Source: Saprospiraceae bacterium (GTDB lineage Bacteria; Bacteroidota; Bacteroidia; Chitinophagales; Saprospiraceae). Taken from it: 46,939 nucleotides of DNA. The notes under the pieces were generated by a model, which was given only the letters and a program-made list of their open reading frames with translations, was not told where the DNA came from and did no database searches. Shown here piece by piece: positions 9,225 through 16,778 of this stretch. Location: assembly GCA_020628645.1 (NCBI GenBank), contig JAHDES010000049.1:1-46939 (forward strand), given 5' to 3'. Position 1 is the stretch's first letter, and every line of letters begins with the position of its first letter. The translations under genes were made by a program, and so were the position numbers.

Positions 9225-9362
9225 ACTAAATACACTGTAATCGAAATAATTTTTAACTTCAATATGTTCTAACCCAATTATAATATCCTGAATTTCAAGG
9301 GAACATGTTCCCTTGGGGTAATCATAAAACTTAAACTGACTTAGATTACAGTATACTAAAGT
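9225..9362. repeat. Nested inverted-repeat element in a convergent gap
   Basis: Outer arms at 9225-9244 and 9342-9362 share an inverted ACTGTAATC core (about 14 of 20 positions match). Between them lies a perfect 20-bp palindrome (9296-9315) with arms CAAGGGAACA. The 138-bp layout resembles a small non-coding mobile element or a structured terminator region. No coding capacity is seen. Confidence 0.4.
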
Positions 9363-9386
9363 CCGTCCTACTCTTGTTATTTTAAA

Positions 9387-9791
9387 CTATATCTCCTCAT
9401 CTAAAATATCAGGATTCATACTAGGAGTAGTAAGATCTTTTACAGCAAGATGTGCTTTCCAGAGATTGTAACTTGCCACACCATAAATAACTATACCCAA
9501 TAAATTAAAACTCAATAAAGCAAGTATAAAGAAAAGTAAGCAGAGCCCCATCGCTACTAGTATCAAGCCTTTATTTTGTCGATTGATTAAATAGCCAAAA
9601 ACAAAAAATAGTACTACTGCAAACATGGAGACATAAAGCACGGCATTTACTTCTTGGTCAAATAGGGTAAAATAGAGTAATCCTACTCCTAATAAATTCA
9701 ACCCACCTAAAAAATAGAGAATACTTTTTGCAGAAAAGAGTTTGGAGTCGATCTCCCCTTCATAGCGTTCTTGTAATAATTGACTCATCAT
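9387..9791 (-). CDS. Small four-helix membrane protein of unknown function
   Basis: The 134-residue protein starts with a short hydrophilic segment (LLQERYEGEIDSKLF) followed by four hydrophobic segments at about 22-42, 49-68, 75-95 and 92-112, then a hydrophilic acidic tail (NPDILDEEI). I do not recognise a named family. It is divergent from the DUF1761 gene that starts at 9860, so the two may share the 68-base intergenic region as a promoter. The base composition matches its neighbours and there is no overlapping better gene. A start three bases later is equally possible. Confidence 0.65.
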   Translation of the reverse strand: MMSQLLQERYEGEIDSKLFSAKSILYFLGGLNLLGVGLLYFTLFDQEVNAVLYVSMFAVVLFFVFGYLINRQNKGLILVAMGLCLLFFILALLSFNLLGIVIYGVASYNLWKAHLAVKDLTTPSMNPDILDEEI

Positions 9792-9859
9792 ATCTTGTTT
9801 TTATAGTGAACTATACTTCATTCTTGCTGTTGGCTATATCAACAAATCAATTTTTAATC

Positions 9860-10345
9860 ATGAATTTGAATTATACTGCTTTTTTCCTGATTAGTTTTAT
9901 TCCATTGTTGATTGCTGCTTTGTGGTATCATCCTCGTTTTGGTTTGACTCGTTGGGCAGGCGAAGAACTTTTTGTGTTGCCTTCTTCTTTGAAATTTGGG
10001 CAATTGATATGGGCATTTTTGTTGAGTTTTACTTTAGTATACGGCTATATTAATTTGGTGATACATCAGATGGGCTTTTATGAACTCTTTTTTACAGATA
10101 TTATGCGTGGTAGTACAGAAGCACAAGCGATTGTAGATGAATTTCTAGGGAAGTATGGTCAAAAACATCGTCATTTTGGACATGGAGTTTTTCATGGAGC
10201 GATTAATGCTTTTGTTTTTGCCTTGCCTTTTATTGGTTTACATGCTTTGATAGAAGGAAAGAAAACTCGATATATTGGCGTACATTTTTCGTATTGGTTG
10301 GTAACGAGTATGATAATTGGAGGCTTGATTTCGGAATTTGTTTAA
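9860..10345 (+). CDS. DUF1761 family membrane protein
   Basis: The 161-residue protein begins at ATG 9860; a longer frame from 9728 overlaps the divergent neighbour and adds non-membrane residues, so it is not used. It has four membrane segments (about 5-24, 47-69, 109-130, 140-160). Conserved-looking features are the early 'ALWYHPRFGLTRWAGE' segment and 'HFGHGVFHGAINAF', which fit the DUF1761 family, whose function is unknown. It converges on the coiled-coil protein gene at 10454. Confidence 0.72.
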   Translation: MNLNYTAFFLISFIPLLIAALWYHPRFGLTRWAGEELFVLPSSLKFGQLIWAFLLSFTLVYGYINLVIHQMGFYELFFTDIMRGSTEAQAIVDEFLGKYGQKHRHFGHGVFHGAINAFVFALPFIGLHALIEGKKTRYIGVHFSYWLVTSMIIGGLISEFV

Positions 10346-10348
10346 AAT

Positions 10349-10374
10349 AAAAAAGGTGCTCCAAAGAAGCACCT
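10349..10374 (-). terminator. Terminator for the minus-strand coiled-coil protein gene
   Basis: A 7-bp stem (AGGTGCT / AGCACCT) with a 7-base loop has an A run before it on the plus strand, which is a T run in minus-strand RNA. It therefore serves the gene ending at 10454. On the plus strand it may also act weakly for the DUF1761 gene. Confidence 0.65.
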
Positions 10375-10453
10375 CCATAGTTTTAATATTCAGCTTTAGA
10401 TAAAGCTTTTATAGCTGTTGCAAATATACGTTGTTTTACCGATATAATCAATT

Positions 10454-10882
10454 CTATTCTTGATTCATATTTTTGAGAATTTTTTCTGCTTTTTCGAGTA
10501 ATTTAGAAAATTTCTCTTTCATTTCTGGTTTATCCAAATTTGCTCCTGCTTCTCTTAATTCTTCTGCTAAACGTTCATTATCTAATTCTAGATTTTTGAC
10601 ATCTTCTTTAATCGCCACACCTTCTTTCTCCGCTCTTTTCTTTAGATCATTGACCAAATCTCGAATTTGATCCGTTGTTTCTTTATACTGGCCATCATCT
10701 AATTTTTCTTTTTGGCGATTCAAAAATTGTTTTAGTGAATTTGTAGCTTTTTTAGCAACATCTTTTGTGCCATCTACAATTTCTTTAGATTGCGCTTTCT
10801 CTTCAGCTGTTCCATAAAAATAATTATAACCAATTACCAATACAGCAAGAAAAAGGGCTGCGCGTATAAGTTTACCTATCAT
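10454..10882 (-). CDS. Small membrane-anchored coiled-coil protein
   Basis: The 142-residue protein has one N-terminal membrane helix (about 5-24) followed by about 110 highly charged helical residues rich in Lys, Glu and Ala with heptad-like spacing, consistent with a coiled coil facing the periplasm or cytoplasm. No catalytic motif is seen and I do not recognise a specific family. Similar small anchored helical proteins are common in Bacteroidota. The terminator at 10349-10374 supports this strand. It is divergent from hisIE. Confidence 0.65.
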   Translation of the reverse strand: MIGKLIRAALFLAVLVIGYNYFYGTAEEKAQSKEIVDGTKDVAKKATNSLKQFLNRQKEKLDDGQYKETTDQIRDLVNDLKKRAEKEGVAIKEDVKNLELDNERLAEELREAGANLDKPEMKEKFSKLLEKAEKILKNMNQE

Positions 10883-10954
10883 AATGTTGAGAGTTATTTA
10901 AGTGCAATACTACATAAAATCTGATTATGCTTCTAGATAAATCGACGAAAAACT

Positions 10955-10962
10955 TATCTTTG
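10955..10962 (+). promoter_or_regulatory. -7 promoter element for hisIE
   Basis: TATCTTTG fits TAnnTTTG and lies 22 bases before the hisIE start. No TTG is found at the expected upstream distance, so only the -7 element is called. Confidence 0.45.
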
Positions 10963-10983
10963 CCGCCCTAAATAATTTTTCAT

Positions 10984-11592
10984 ATGAATGCGCCTGCTGT
11001 AGAAACGATCAATTTTGCAAAAGGAGATGGTTTAGTTCCTGCCATTGTTCAAGATGTTACTACAAAAAATGTATTAATGCTTGGTTATATGAATGAAGAA
11101 GCCTACAACAAATCCCTTCAAGAACAGCGCGTCACCTTTTTTAGTCGAAGTAAAAATAGACTTTGGACAAAAGGAGAAACCTCTTCTAATTTTTTAGAAA
11201 TTCAATCTATAGAACTAGATTGTGATGCAGATACCTTATTGATTCATGCCCATCCAAAAGGCCCTGTTTGTCACACAGGAGCAGCTACTTGTTTCCAAGA
11301 AAAAAATGAACCTTCCTTTTTTCTACATCATTTAGAACGGGTTATACAAGATCGAAAAGAAAATCATTCTGAAAAATCCTATACCAGTTCACTTTTTCAA
11401 AAAGGCATTAATAAAGTGGCACAAAAAGTAGGAGAGGAGGCAGTTGAATTAGTTATCGAAGCTAAAGATGATAACAAGGACTTATTTATGGGTGAAGCCG
11501 CTGATTTGATGTACCATTATTTAGTGTTATTAGCTGCTAAAGGATATACCTTAGAAGAAGTCATTCAAGTTTTAAAAGAACGTCATCAATAA
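10984..11592 (+). CDS. hisIE: Bifunctional phosphoribosyl-AMP cyclohydrolase / phosphoribosyl-ATP pyrophosphatase
   Basis: The 202-residue protein catalyses the second and third steps of histidine biosynthesis. The N-terminal HisI domain (about 10-105) carries the zinc cysteines Cys80, Cys96 and Cys103 with the family spacing (C-x15-C-x6-C) and the 'CDADTLLIHAHPKGPVCH' segment. The C-terminal HisE domain (about 115-202) carries 'KVGEEAVELVIEAK' and 'EAADLMYHYLVLL', the acidic metal-binding helices. Length is normal for the fusion. The rest of the his operon is absent from the window, so this is either a detached his gene or a dispersed pathway. It converges tightly with gldC, with 7 bases between stops. 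Confidence 0.95.
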   Translation: MNAPAVETINFAKGDGLVPAIVQDVTTKNVLMLGYMNEEAYNKSLQEQRVTFFSRSKNRLWTKGETSSNFLEIQSIELDCDADTLLIHAHPKGPVCHTGAATCFQEKNEPSFFLHHLERVIQDRKENHSEKSYTSSLFQKGINKVAQKVGEEAVELVIEAKDDNKDLFMGEAADLMYHYLVLLAAKGYTLEEVIQVLKERHQ

Positions 11593-11599
11593 AATAGGC

Positions 11600-11959
11600 T
11601 TATTTCGCCTTAGGTATAATTTCAGTTTGTTCACCAAAATATTGAACGAATTGTTGCATATCAGATGCTAGTTTATTATTTCGAGTCGATTTAAAATAAG
11701 TATCTGCAAGACCACGTAAGGTTTGATAAAAGAAGCGATCCATTTCTACCACTTGCATTTCATTGGTCCAAAGATCAATTTTCAAGGTTTCTTTATTTTC
11801 TTTGTCAAAAAGGGATAATAACATTCCTTTACATTCTTGTAAAGTTGCTCCATTTGGATTATCCTCAGCTTGCCACTCAATAGAAGTAGGATGCTGATCT
11901 TCATTTAGACCAATACGAATCTTTATATCTGAATATTTTGCAATCTTAGTTTTTGACAT
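11600..11959 (-). CDS. gldC: Gliding motility protein GldC
   Basis: The 119-residue protein starts at ATG 11959 (MSKTKIAKYSDIKIRIGL); an upstream in-frame ATG at 11983 would begin inside the -7 element, so it is rejected. The sequence 'ECKGMLLSLFDKENKETLKIDLWTNEMQVVEMDRFFYQTLRGLADTY' matches the GldC pattern as I know it. GldC is a small cytoplasmic protein found in gliding Bacteroidota; its exact role is not established, and in Flavobacterium it helps but is not essential for gliding. It agrees with the T9SS-exported proteins in this window. Confidence 0.9.
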   Translation of the reverse strand: MSKTKIAKYSDIKIRIGLNEDQHPTSIEWQAEDNPNGATLQECKGMLLSLFDKENKETLKIDLWTNEMQVVEMDRFFYQTLRGLADTYFKSTRNNKLASDMQQFVQYFGEQTEIIPKAK

Positions 11960-11980
11960 AGTAGACTTTATTTTGGTGGG

Positions 11981-12010
11981 CAAAGCTACACATAAAGCAG
12001 AAGATCACAA
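11981..12010 (-). promoter_or_regulatory. Promoter for gldC
   Basis: On the minus strand, TTG (12008-12010) and TAGCTTTG (11981-11988) are separated by exactly 19 bases, the Bacteroidota consensus arrangement. It lies 21 bases before the ATG at 11959. Confidence 0.7.
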
Positions 12011-12074
12011 AATGGGATTTGTAAAAGCATAAAAGTTATAAAAATCTAAAATACCGTTATTTATTGTTAAAAGT

Positions 12075-12106
12075 TTGTATTTATTATTTTTAAAAGCATA
12101 CATTTG
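12075..12106 (+). promoter_or_regulatory. Promoter for the outer-membrane barrel gene
   Basis: TTG (12075-12077) and TACATTTG (12099-12106) are separated by 21 bases. The leader would be about 130 bases, long enough for post-transcriptional control, and includes the 21-bp motif at 12133-12153 that recurs at 16749-16769. Confidence 0.6.
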
Positions 12107-12242
12107 CATCGCTTAAAAATAGTCAAAAATTAATTATTTGACTGTTGCTTAAAACAAAAAAAACTGACCTTTCGCCTACACACACAATTCTCTTTGAGAA
12201 AGCAAAAAACATTTTTAAACCTTTTATAAATCAAATTTATCT

Positions 12243-12857
12243 ATGAAAAAAGTAGTAGTAGCAATCGCTGTATGCTTAGTTGCTTGGACAAGCATGCAAG
12301 CTCAAAATGAAGAGTACAAATTAACCTTAGGTGCAACTGTAGGTTATAGCTTAACTGGTGCATTATTGAATTCTGTAGACAATGCTTTCGGTGATATTTC
12401 TGTGGGAAGTACGCCTGCCTTACAGCTTTCGGTAGACTATGGTCTGAACAATTGGTTTAGTATTGGATTAGCTGGAAGTCTTCAAAATTTTGATTTTGAT
12501 ATTCCAGAATACAGTTTTACCGATGATGCAGGTGATTTTCAGACGGAAGCTGTAAACATTGATTTCAATCGTACCACAATCGCGATACGTCCATTATTTC
12601 ACTATGCCAATTCTGATAACATTGATATGTATTCAGGTTTGCGCATCCAATTAGTCAATCGTGGTTTCAATATTGATTCTACAGATGAAAATTTAGATAC
12701 AGAAACGGTGATTGGTGTTGCTGAAGGTAGTCGTATTGGAGTTGGAATTGTAGCGTATGGTGTACGTTATTATTTTACGGATAATATCGGAGCTGGCTTA
12801 GAGATTATGTGGGGTGCGCCTTATGTCGCTTCTTTAAGTGTCAATGCTCGATTTTAA
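12243..12857 (+). CDS. Small outer-membrane beta-barrel protein
   Basis: The 204-residue protein has a signal peptide (MKKVVVAIAVCLVAWTSMQAQ) and then alternating polar and hydrophobic strands rich in Gly, Asn, Tyr and Phe, e.g. 'GLNNWFSIGLAGSLQNFDF', 'YSGLRIQLVNRGF', 'GIVAYGVRYYFTDNIGAGLEI', ending 'SLSVNARF' with a terminal Phe. This fits the eight-stranded OmpW/OmpX-like barrels annotated as 'outer membrane beta-barrel protein' in Bacteroidota. Specific function is unknown. A strong hairpin terminator follows 27 bases after the stop. Confidence 0.8.
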   Translation: MKKVVVAIAVCLVAWTSMQAQNEEYKLTLGATVGYSLTGALLNSVDNAFGDISVGSTPALQLSVDYGLNNWFSIGLAGSLQNFDFDIPEYSFTDDAGDFQTEAVNIDFNRTTIAIRPLFHYANSDNIDMYSGLRIQLVNRGFNIDSTDENLDTETVIGVAEGSRIGVGIVAYGVRYYFTDNIGAGLEIMWGAPYVASLSVNARF

Positions 12858-12883
12858 TTGATCTTAATTAACTATAAAATAGT

Positions 12884-12923
12884 AAAGGCATAGTTCTTCA
12901 TTTTGGAACTATGCCTTTATTTT
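12884..12923 (+). terminator. Intrinsic terminator after the barrel gene
   Basis: A 13-bp perfect stem (AAAGGCATAGTTC / GAACTATGCCTTT), 9-base loop and a tail ATTTTT form an intrinsic terminator. The stem itself is symmetric and may also act on the convergent gene ending at 12948, though the minus-strand tail is less T-rich. Confidence 0.82.
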
Positions 12924-12947
12924 TAGGAGTATATTTTCTTTATATTT

Positions 12948-13868
12948 TTATTCTACAACGACCACTCTTTTAGTAATTAACTCCTCTGCTTGTTTTAATT
13001 GGATGGTATAAATACCAGAAGGATAGTCACTCAAATCCAAATAATCTTTCCAATAATTATTAGCTGGATAAATCATTTCTTTTTTGATTAATTGTCCATT
13101 AAAATCAGAAATAATAAGCTCCGCAACAACATTAGAAGAGGTATGAAATTCTAGTTCTGCCACACCAAAGGTTGGGTTAGGATAAACAGCCAATTTCATT
13201 TCTTTTAGGGAAGAAGGTGTGGTCAATGCTACTTCTGGAGGACAGCAATATTCCCAGCTAATTTTCTTTTTAATACGATAACCTATGGTTGTGTTGGTTT
13301 CATATGTAATCTCATTTCGAGTAAAATGTAGATCAACGGAATGATTAATCGGATATTCAGCAATAGCATTAACTAAATCACAAGGATCCGTAATTTCGTA
13401 ATCGCCAATAGCAGTTATTACATCATTTTCTTGCAAATTAGAATTTACTAAGTGACTAATTTCAAATATTTTAGTGACTCGCACGCCACTAAAATCATCC
13501 ATAGGTAATACTGAAACTCCTAGAAAAGGAGTTCGTTCTATACTTTCTATTTTTTGACAAAAACCTGTACATTCAGCATCTTGATCTAAATCTTCAGAAT
13601 TAAAAGAGTATAGTATGTATTCTTGATTGCTTTTCTTTCGTCCTGTAATTCTAATTTTTGCTTTAGCATCTTGTTCATTTAAAAATGAAAGCACATCAAA
13701 ATGTATGGCATCTTGATCTTTTAACTTCATTTTTGTTTTCTTGGACTTATCAGCCGATTCTACATGAATAGTATAAAATAATTGCTGAATAATTTCTTCC
13801 TGATCTTGTGCAAATAGGAAATTGGTGCTTATAAATAAAGCACATAGAAGTGTTAATCTAGTTTTCAC
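12948..13868 (-). CDS. Secreted PDZ-domain protein with T9SS sorting domain
   Basis: The 306-residue protein has a signal peptide ending ...FLFAQ, an N-terminal beta-rich region with two cysteines (CTGFC), a PDZ-like domain at about 113-195 ('FLGVSVLPMDDFSGVRVTKI', 'LQENDVITAIGDYEI', 'DLVNAI'), and a C-terminal type IX sorting domain at about 225-306 ('AVYPNPTFGVAELEF', 'LSDYPSGIYTIQL', 'TKRVVVVE'). It would be exported by T9SS and attached to or released from the cell surface. No protease domain accompanies the PDZ. Function is unknown; peptide binding is an inference from the PDZ fold. Confidence 0.78.
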   Translation of the reverse strand: MKTRLTLLCALFISTNFLFAQDQEEIIQQLFYTIHVESADKSKKTKMKLKDQDAIHFDVLSFLNEQDAKAKIRITGRKKSNQEYILYSFNSEDLDQDAECTGFCQKIESIERTPFLGVSVLPMDDFSGVRVTKIFEISHLVNSNLQENDVITAIGDYEITDPCDLVNAIAEYPINHSVDLHFTRNEITYETNTTIGYRIKKKISWEYCCPPEVALTTPSSLKEMKLAVYPNPTFGVAELEFHTSSNVVAELIISDFNGQLIKKEMIYPANNYWKDYLDLSDYPSGIYTIQLKQAEELITKRVVVVE

Positions 13869-14225
13869 TCTAGTAGTTGTTTATGAAAAAATAAATAAAT
13901 TAATACAGATGAAATGATACATTCATCCATTCATATGAGAAGCATTTTCATTGATAGGTTTGTATCTTGAAATAAACAAAAACTAGACCATTCGTAATGA
14001 AAAAGAAAGGAAAAAATAAGGATTTATAAAGTACAAAAAAAGGGTATATTCAAGCCCTTGGTTTGAGTTTAATTATACGCTAGGAAAAAAAATTATGAGT
14101 GAAAATTAATAAAACTTTAACATTCAAGATACCCATCAATAATTTTCTGGATATACAAATGAAGCATTGAAATAGAAATAATCGTGGGACGATTTTGAAT
14201 CGGCCACATGATAAAAATATTCGAT
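13869..14225. other. Gap between PDZ/T9SS gene and PD40 lipoprotein gene
   Basis: No gene is seen. The stretch contains the second copy of the 40-bp hairpin repeat (14175-14214) and a weak minus-strand hairpin at about 14035-14059 (AAGGG / CCCTT with a run of T in minus-strand RNA), which may end the transcript of the gene at 14226-15329. Confidence 0.5.
14175..14214 (-). repeat. 40-bp hairpin repeat, copy 2
   Basis: The reverse complement matches 5602-5641 at 37 of 40 positions. It sits 12 bases downstream of the 3' end of the minus-strand PD40 lipoprotein gene, so its position and orientation relative to its gene are the same as for copy 1. Confidence 0.7.
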
Positions 14226-15329
14226 TTATTCTACCCATTCTGTAATAAATACATTGGTGTCTCTTGTACCGCCGTTATTTCGATTGGAAGAGAATACTAA
14301 ATATTTCCCATCATGAGAAAACATAGGAAAAGCATCAAAGGTATTATCAAATGTAATTTGTTGTAAACCTGTACCATCTACATTAATACTAAAAATATTA
14401 AATTGGCGACCACTTTTACTCTTGTGATTACTGGAAAATAAAATACTTTTCCCTGATGGATGAAAATACGGTGCCCAATTCGCCCCACCTAAATCCGTTA
14501 CTTGAGTAAGGTCACTACCATCCACATTGCACACATAAATTTCCATATCGGAAGGCTGAACTACATCTTTTTTCAAGAGGGAAGTATACAAGTCTTGGTC
14601 TTCTTTAGCAGTGGGTCGAGAAGCACGGAAAACGAGTTGCTTACTATCAGGAGAGAAAAACGCACCACCATCATAGCCTAAACCACTGGTTACTTGTTTT
14701 ACATTTGAACCATCTATATCCATGGTATACAATTCTAAATCACCAGAACGCGTTGAGGTAAAAACAATTTTTTGACCATCAGGAGAAACAGTAGCTTCTG
14801 CATCATAGCCTGGTTCATTTGTGAGTTGCTTAACGATATTTCCTTTTCGATCGGCTACAAAAATATCAAACTCAGGATATATCGGCCAGATATATTTTCC
14901 ATCTACTGTACGCGGAGCTTCTGGGCATTTTTCATGTTCCAAATGAGTAGAAGCATACAACATCAAACTATCCCCTGGCATGAAATAAGAACAAGTTGTT
15001 CGCCCTTTACCCGTACTAATCATAGGAGGTTGTTCTCCAGCGTAGCCATCAATAGGCATGAAGAAAATTTGATCGCAATTGGCGCCCCATTTATCATTAC
15101 TTGCTTGAAAAACAAGTTCTTTATTGTTAAAACTAAAATAAGCTTCTGCATTATCCCCTCCAAATGTCAGTTGTTTAATATTTTTGAAATTCTTCTCTTG
15201 AGGGTAGACCAGAGAAGATTCCGTATCATCAGCAGTAGCAGTAGATGCTGATGGGGTAGAGGAGGTAGTAGTTTCATTACAAGCAAACAGAAAAATGCTT
15301 AAACAAATAAAAGAAAGAAAACGTATCAT
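14226..15329 (-). CDS. TolB-like PD40 propeller lipoprotein
   Basis: The 367-residue protein has a lipoprotein signal with Cys17 (FLFACNE), a Ser/Thr-rich linker, then repeated WD40-like/PD40 blades such as 'SPDGQKIVFTSTRSGDLELYTMDIDGSNVKQVT', here shown only in part: 'PDSKQLVFRASR', 'HPSGKSILFSSNHK' and 'SHDGKYLVFSSNRN'. This is the C-terminal TolB propeller fold without the TolB N-terminal domain. Such proteins often bind partners in the periplasm; no enzymatic motif is visible. It is divergent from the LuxR-type regulator, with 49 bases between their chosen starts, so the two may be co-regulated. Confidence 0.82.
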   Translation of the reverse strand: MIRFLSFICLSIFLFACNETTTSSTPSASTATADDTESSLVYPQEKNFKNIKQLTFGGDNAEAYFSFNNKELVFQASNDKWGANCDQIFFMPIDGYAGEQPPMISTGKGRTTCSYFMPGDSLMLYASTHLEHEKCPEAPRTVDGKYIWPIYPEFDIFVADRKGNIVKQLTNEPGYDAEATVSPDGQKIVFTSTRSGDLELYTMDIDGSNVKQVTSGLGYDGGAFFSPDSKQLVFRASRPTAKEDQDLYTSLLKKDVVQPSDMEIYVCNVDGSDLTQVTDLGGANWAPYFHPSGKSILFSSNHKSKSGRQFNIFSINVDGTGLQQITFDNTFDAFPMFSHDGKYLVFSSNRNNGGTRDTNVFITEWVE

Positions 15330-15378
15330 AAGTAAAAAATTGGATCAACTAAATATTGCGACGAAGATACTATCATTT

Positions 15379-16500
15379 ATGAAGTTGCTCACCAAAACAC
15401 GATTTTTTTTGTCAATAGATTGTAAATCTATAGGCTCTTCATCTTTACTTTTTATTATAGCATTGGTTTTGTGGCTTTGTCCTTCCACTTTATTAGCAGA
15501 TTATCGAATTTCAGGTACTATTAACACGAAAGGAGCTTGGCAAGCGCAAGTCTTTTTATCGACAATTGATCGTTTAGATGATTATTATAATGCCAAAGCG
15601 GAGTTTATTATTAATGTAACTTCAATTGACGAAGAGGGTAGTTTTGTTTTAGAAGGCGATAATTTACCAGAACAAGCACAATTTTATAAATTGTATGTCT
15701 TAAAAGAAAGTCATTCTGAATTCAATGCGTGTTTGTACATGCAAGGGGAGGAGCGTAATTTCATTCATTTGTTATTGGATAATAAAAGTAAAGTTCAACT
15801 TACAGCTGATACAACTGGTTATGCGCCTTTTGGCAATTATTCAATTACGGGAAATCTAGCCAATGAACAAATGACTCAATTAAATCATTTGTTACATCCC
15901 AGTCAGTTGTTTTATGAGATCAAATTTCCTGCAGAGTTGAAATATTCTCAGGATAAATTAAGTCGAGATTTATTCCAATTTGCAGATACATGTTCTAATA
16001 CTTTAGTTGCTCTTGCTGCAATAAACAATACAGATTATCATCTATATTTTGATACGCAATATGATTTGTATCAAAAAATTGCTCAGCGAATGAAATTAGA
16101 ATGGAGCGATCATCCTTATACACAAAATTATATTCGAAAATTAAGGTATTACAATGAACAAGAGGGTAGGGATTATTCTCTTATATTTTTGGTAATGACT
16201 TGTATGTTTGCTTTTTTATCAGCTTATCTTCTTTTCCAAAATCGACAATTAAAACAGCAAAAGAATACCCCTATTTTACCAACTCCTCCAGCTCCAAAAC
16301 TCGATCAATTAACACCACAAGAACAAAAGATTTTACACTTCATAAAAGCAGGAAAAAGTAATAAAGAAATTGCAGGAGAATTATTTATTGAGCTCAGCAC
16401 TGTAAAATCTCATATCAATAAGTTGTATGCAAAAATTAAGGTAAAAAGTCGAAAAGAAGCCATTTTACTGGCAAAATCCCAAGAAATCGAGGGGGTGTAG
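15379..16500 (+). CDS. Membrane-tethered LuxR-type regulator with DUF4369-like periplasmic domain
   Basis: ATG at 15379 is preferred over 15295 because the longer form would overlap the divergent neighbour and hide the signal sequence. The 373-residue protein has an N-terminal hydrophobic signal or anchor (about 22-40), a beta-rich domain (41-160) that reads like DUF4369, the N-terminal domain common on Bacteroidota TlpA-type thioredoxins ('YRISGTIN', 'EEGSFVLEG', 'FYKLYVL', 'YSITGNLANEQM'), a helical segment (165-260), a membrane helix (267-286) and a C-terminal LuxR/GerE helix-turn-helix (309-371; 'LTPQEQKILHFIKAGKSNKEI', with 'LSTVKSHINKLYAKI' as recognition helix). It should sense outside the membrane and bind DNA inside. 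DUF4369 resemblance is from pattern recognition only. Confidence 0.78.
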   Translation: MKLLTKTRFFLSIDCKSIGSSSLLFIIALVLWLCPSTLLADYRISGTINTKGAWQAQVFLSTIDRLDDYYNAKAEFIINVTSIDEEGSFVLEGDNLPEQAQFYKLYVLKESHSEFNACLYMQGEERNFIHLLLDNKSKVQLTADTTGYAPFGNYSITGNLANEQMTQLNHLLHPSQLFYEIKFPAELKYSQDKLSRDLFQFADTCSNTLVALAAINNTDYHLYFDTQYDLYQKIAQRMKLEWSDHPYTQNYIRKLRYYNEQEGRDYSLIFLVMTCMFAFLSAYLLFQNRQLKQQKNTPILPTPPAPKLDQLTPQEQKILHFIKAGKSNKEIAGELFIELSTVKSHINKLYAKIKVKSRKEAILLAKSQEIEGV

Positions 16501-16651
16501 ACCCTTTTTCCATCCTTTTCTACACTTTATTTCCATCTATTCCATCTTTCAAAAGCTCATTTAGTCATCTAATTTTGAGGTGTATTTTAATTATTTCAAT
16601 CACTTTGTAATGGACGAAAAATAAGTTATCGATTTTGAAATAGAAATTTTG

Positions 16652-16704
16652 TGCCAAGATAAGGCAAAAAATACAGGCGATGCCTAGCATCGACGAGGCT
16701 TTTT
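16652..16704 (+). promoter_or_regulatory. Leader with competing hairpins upstream of the thioredoxin lipoprotein
   Basis: GCCT at 16682-16685 can pair either with AGGC at 16675-16678 or with the identical AGGC at 16696-16699, which is followed by five T residues like a terminator. A third option is CGATGC (16678-16683) with GCATCG (16687-16692). A separate TGCC/GGCA hairpin lies at 16652-16665. Mutually exclusive stems, one ending in a T run, are typical of attenuators. Stems are short, so this is tentative. Confidence 0.3.
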
Positions 16705-16778
16705 AACGAAATATTGGTACGAAAGATCATAAGCAAAATCATAAAATTATTATTTGACCATTACTTAAATCATTTCAT

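Noticed and set aside
14772-15251. 159-codon plus-strand frame opposite the PD40 lipoprotein
   Set aside because: It is the antisense of a well-supported gene and has no protein-family features.
15295-15378. N-terminal extension of the LuxR-type regulator
   Set aside because: It would overlap the divergent lipoprotein gene and place basic residues before the signal sequence; ATG 15379 gives a normal membrane signal.
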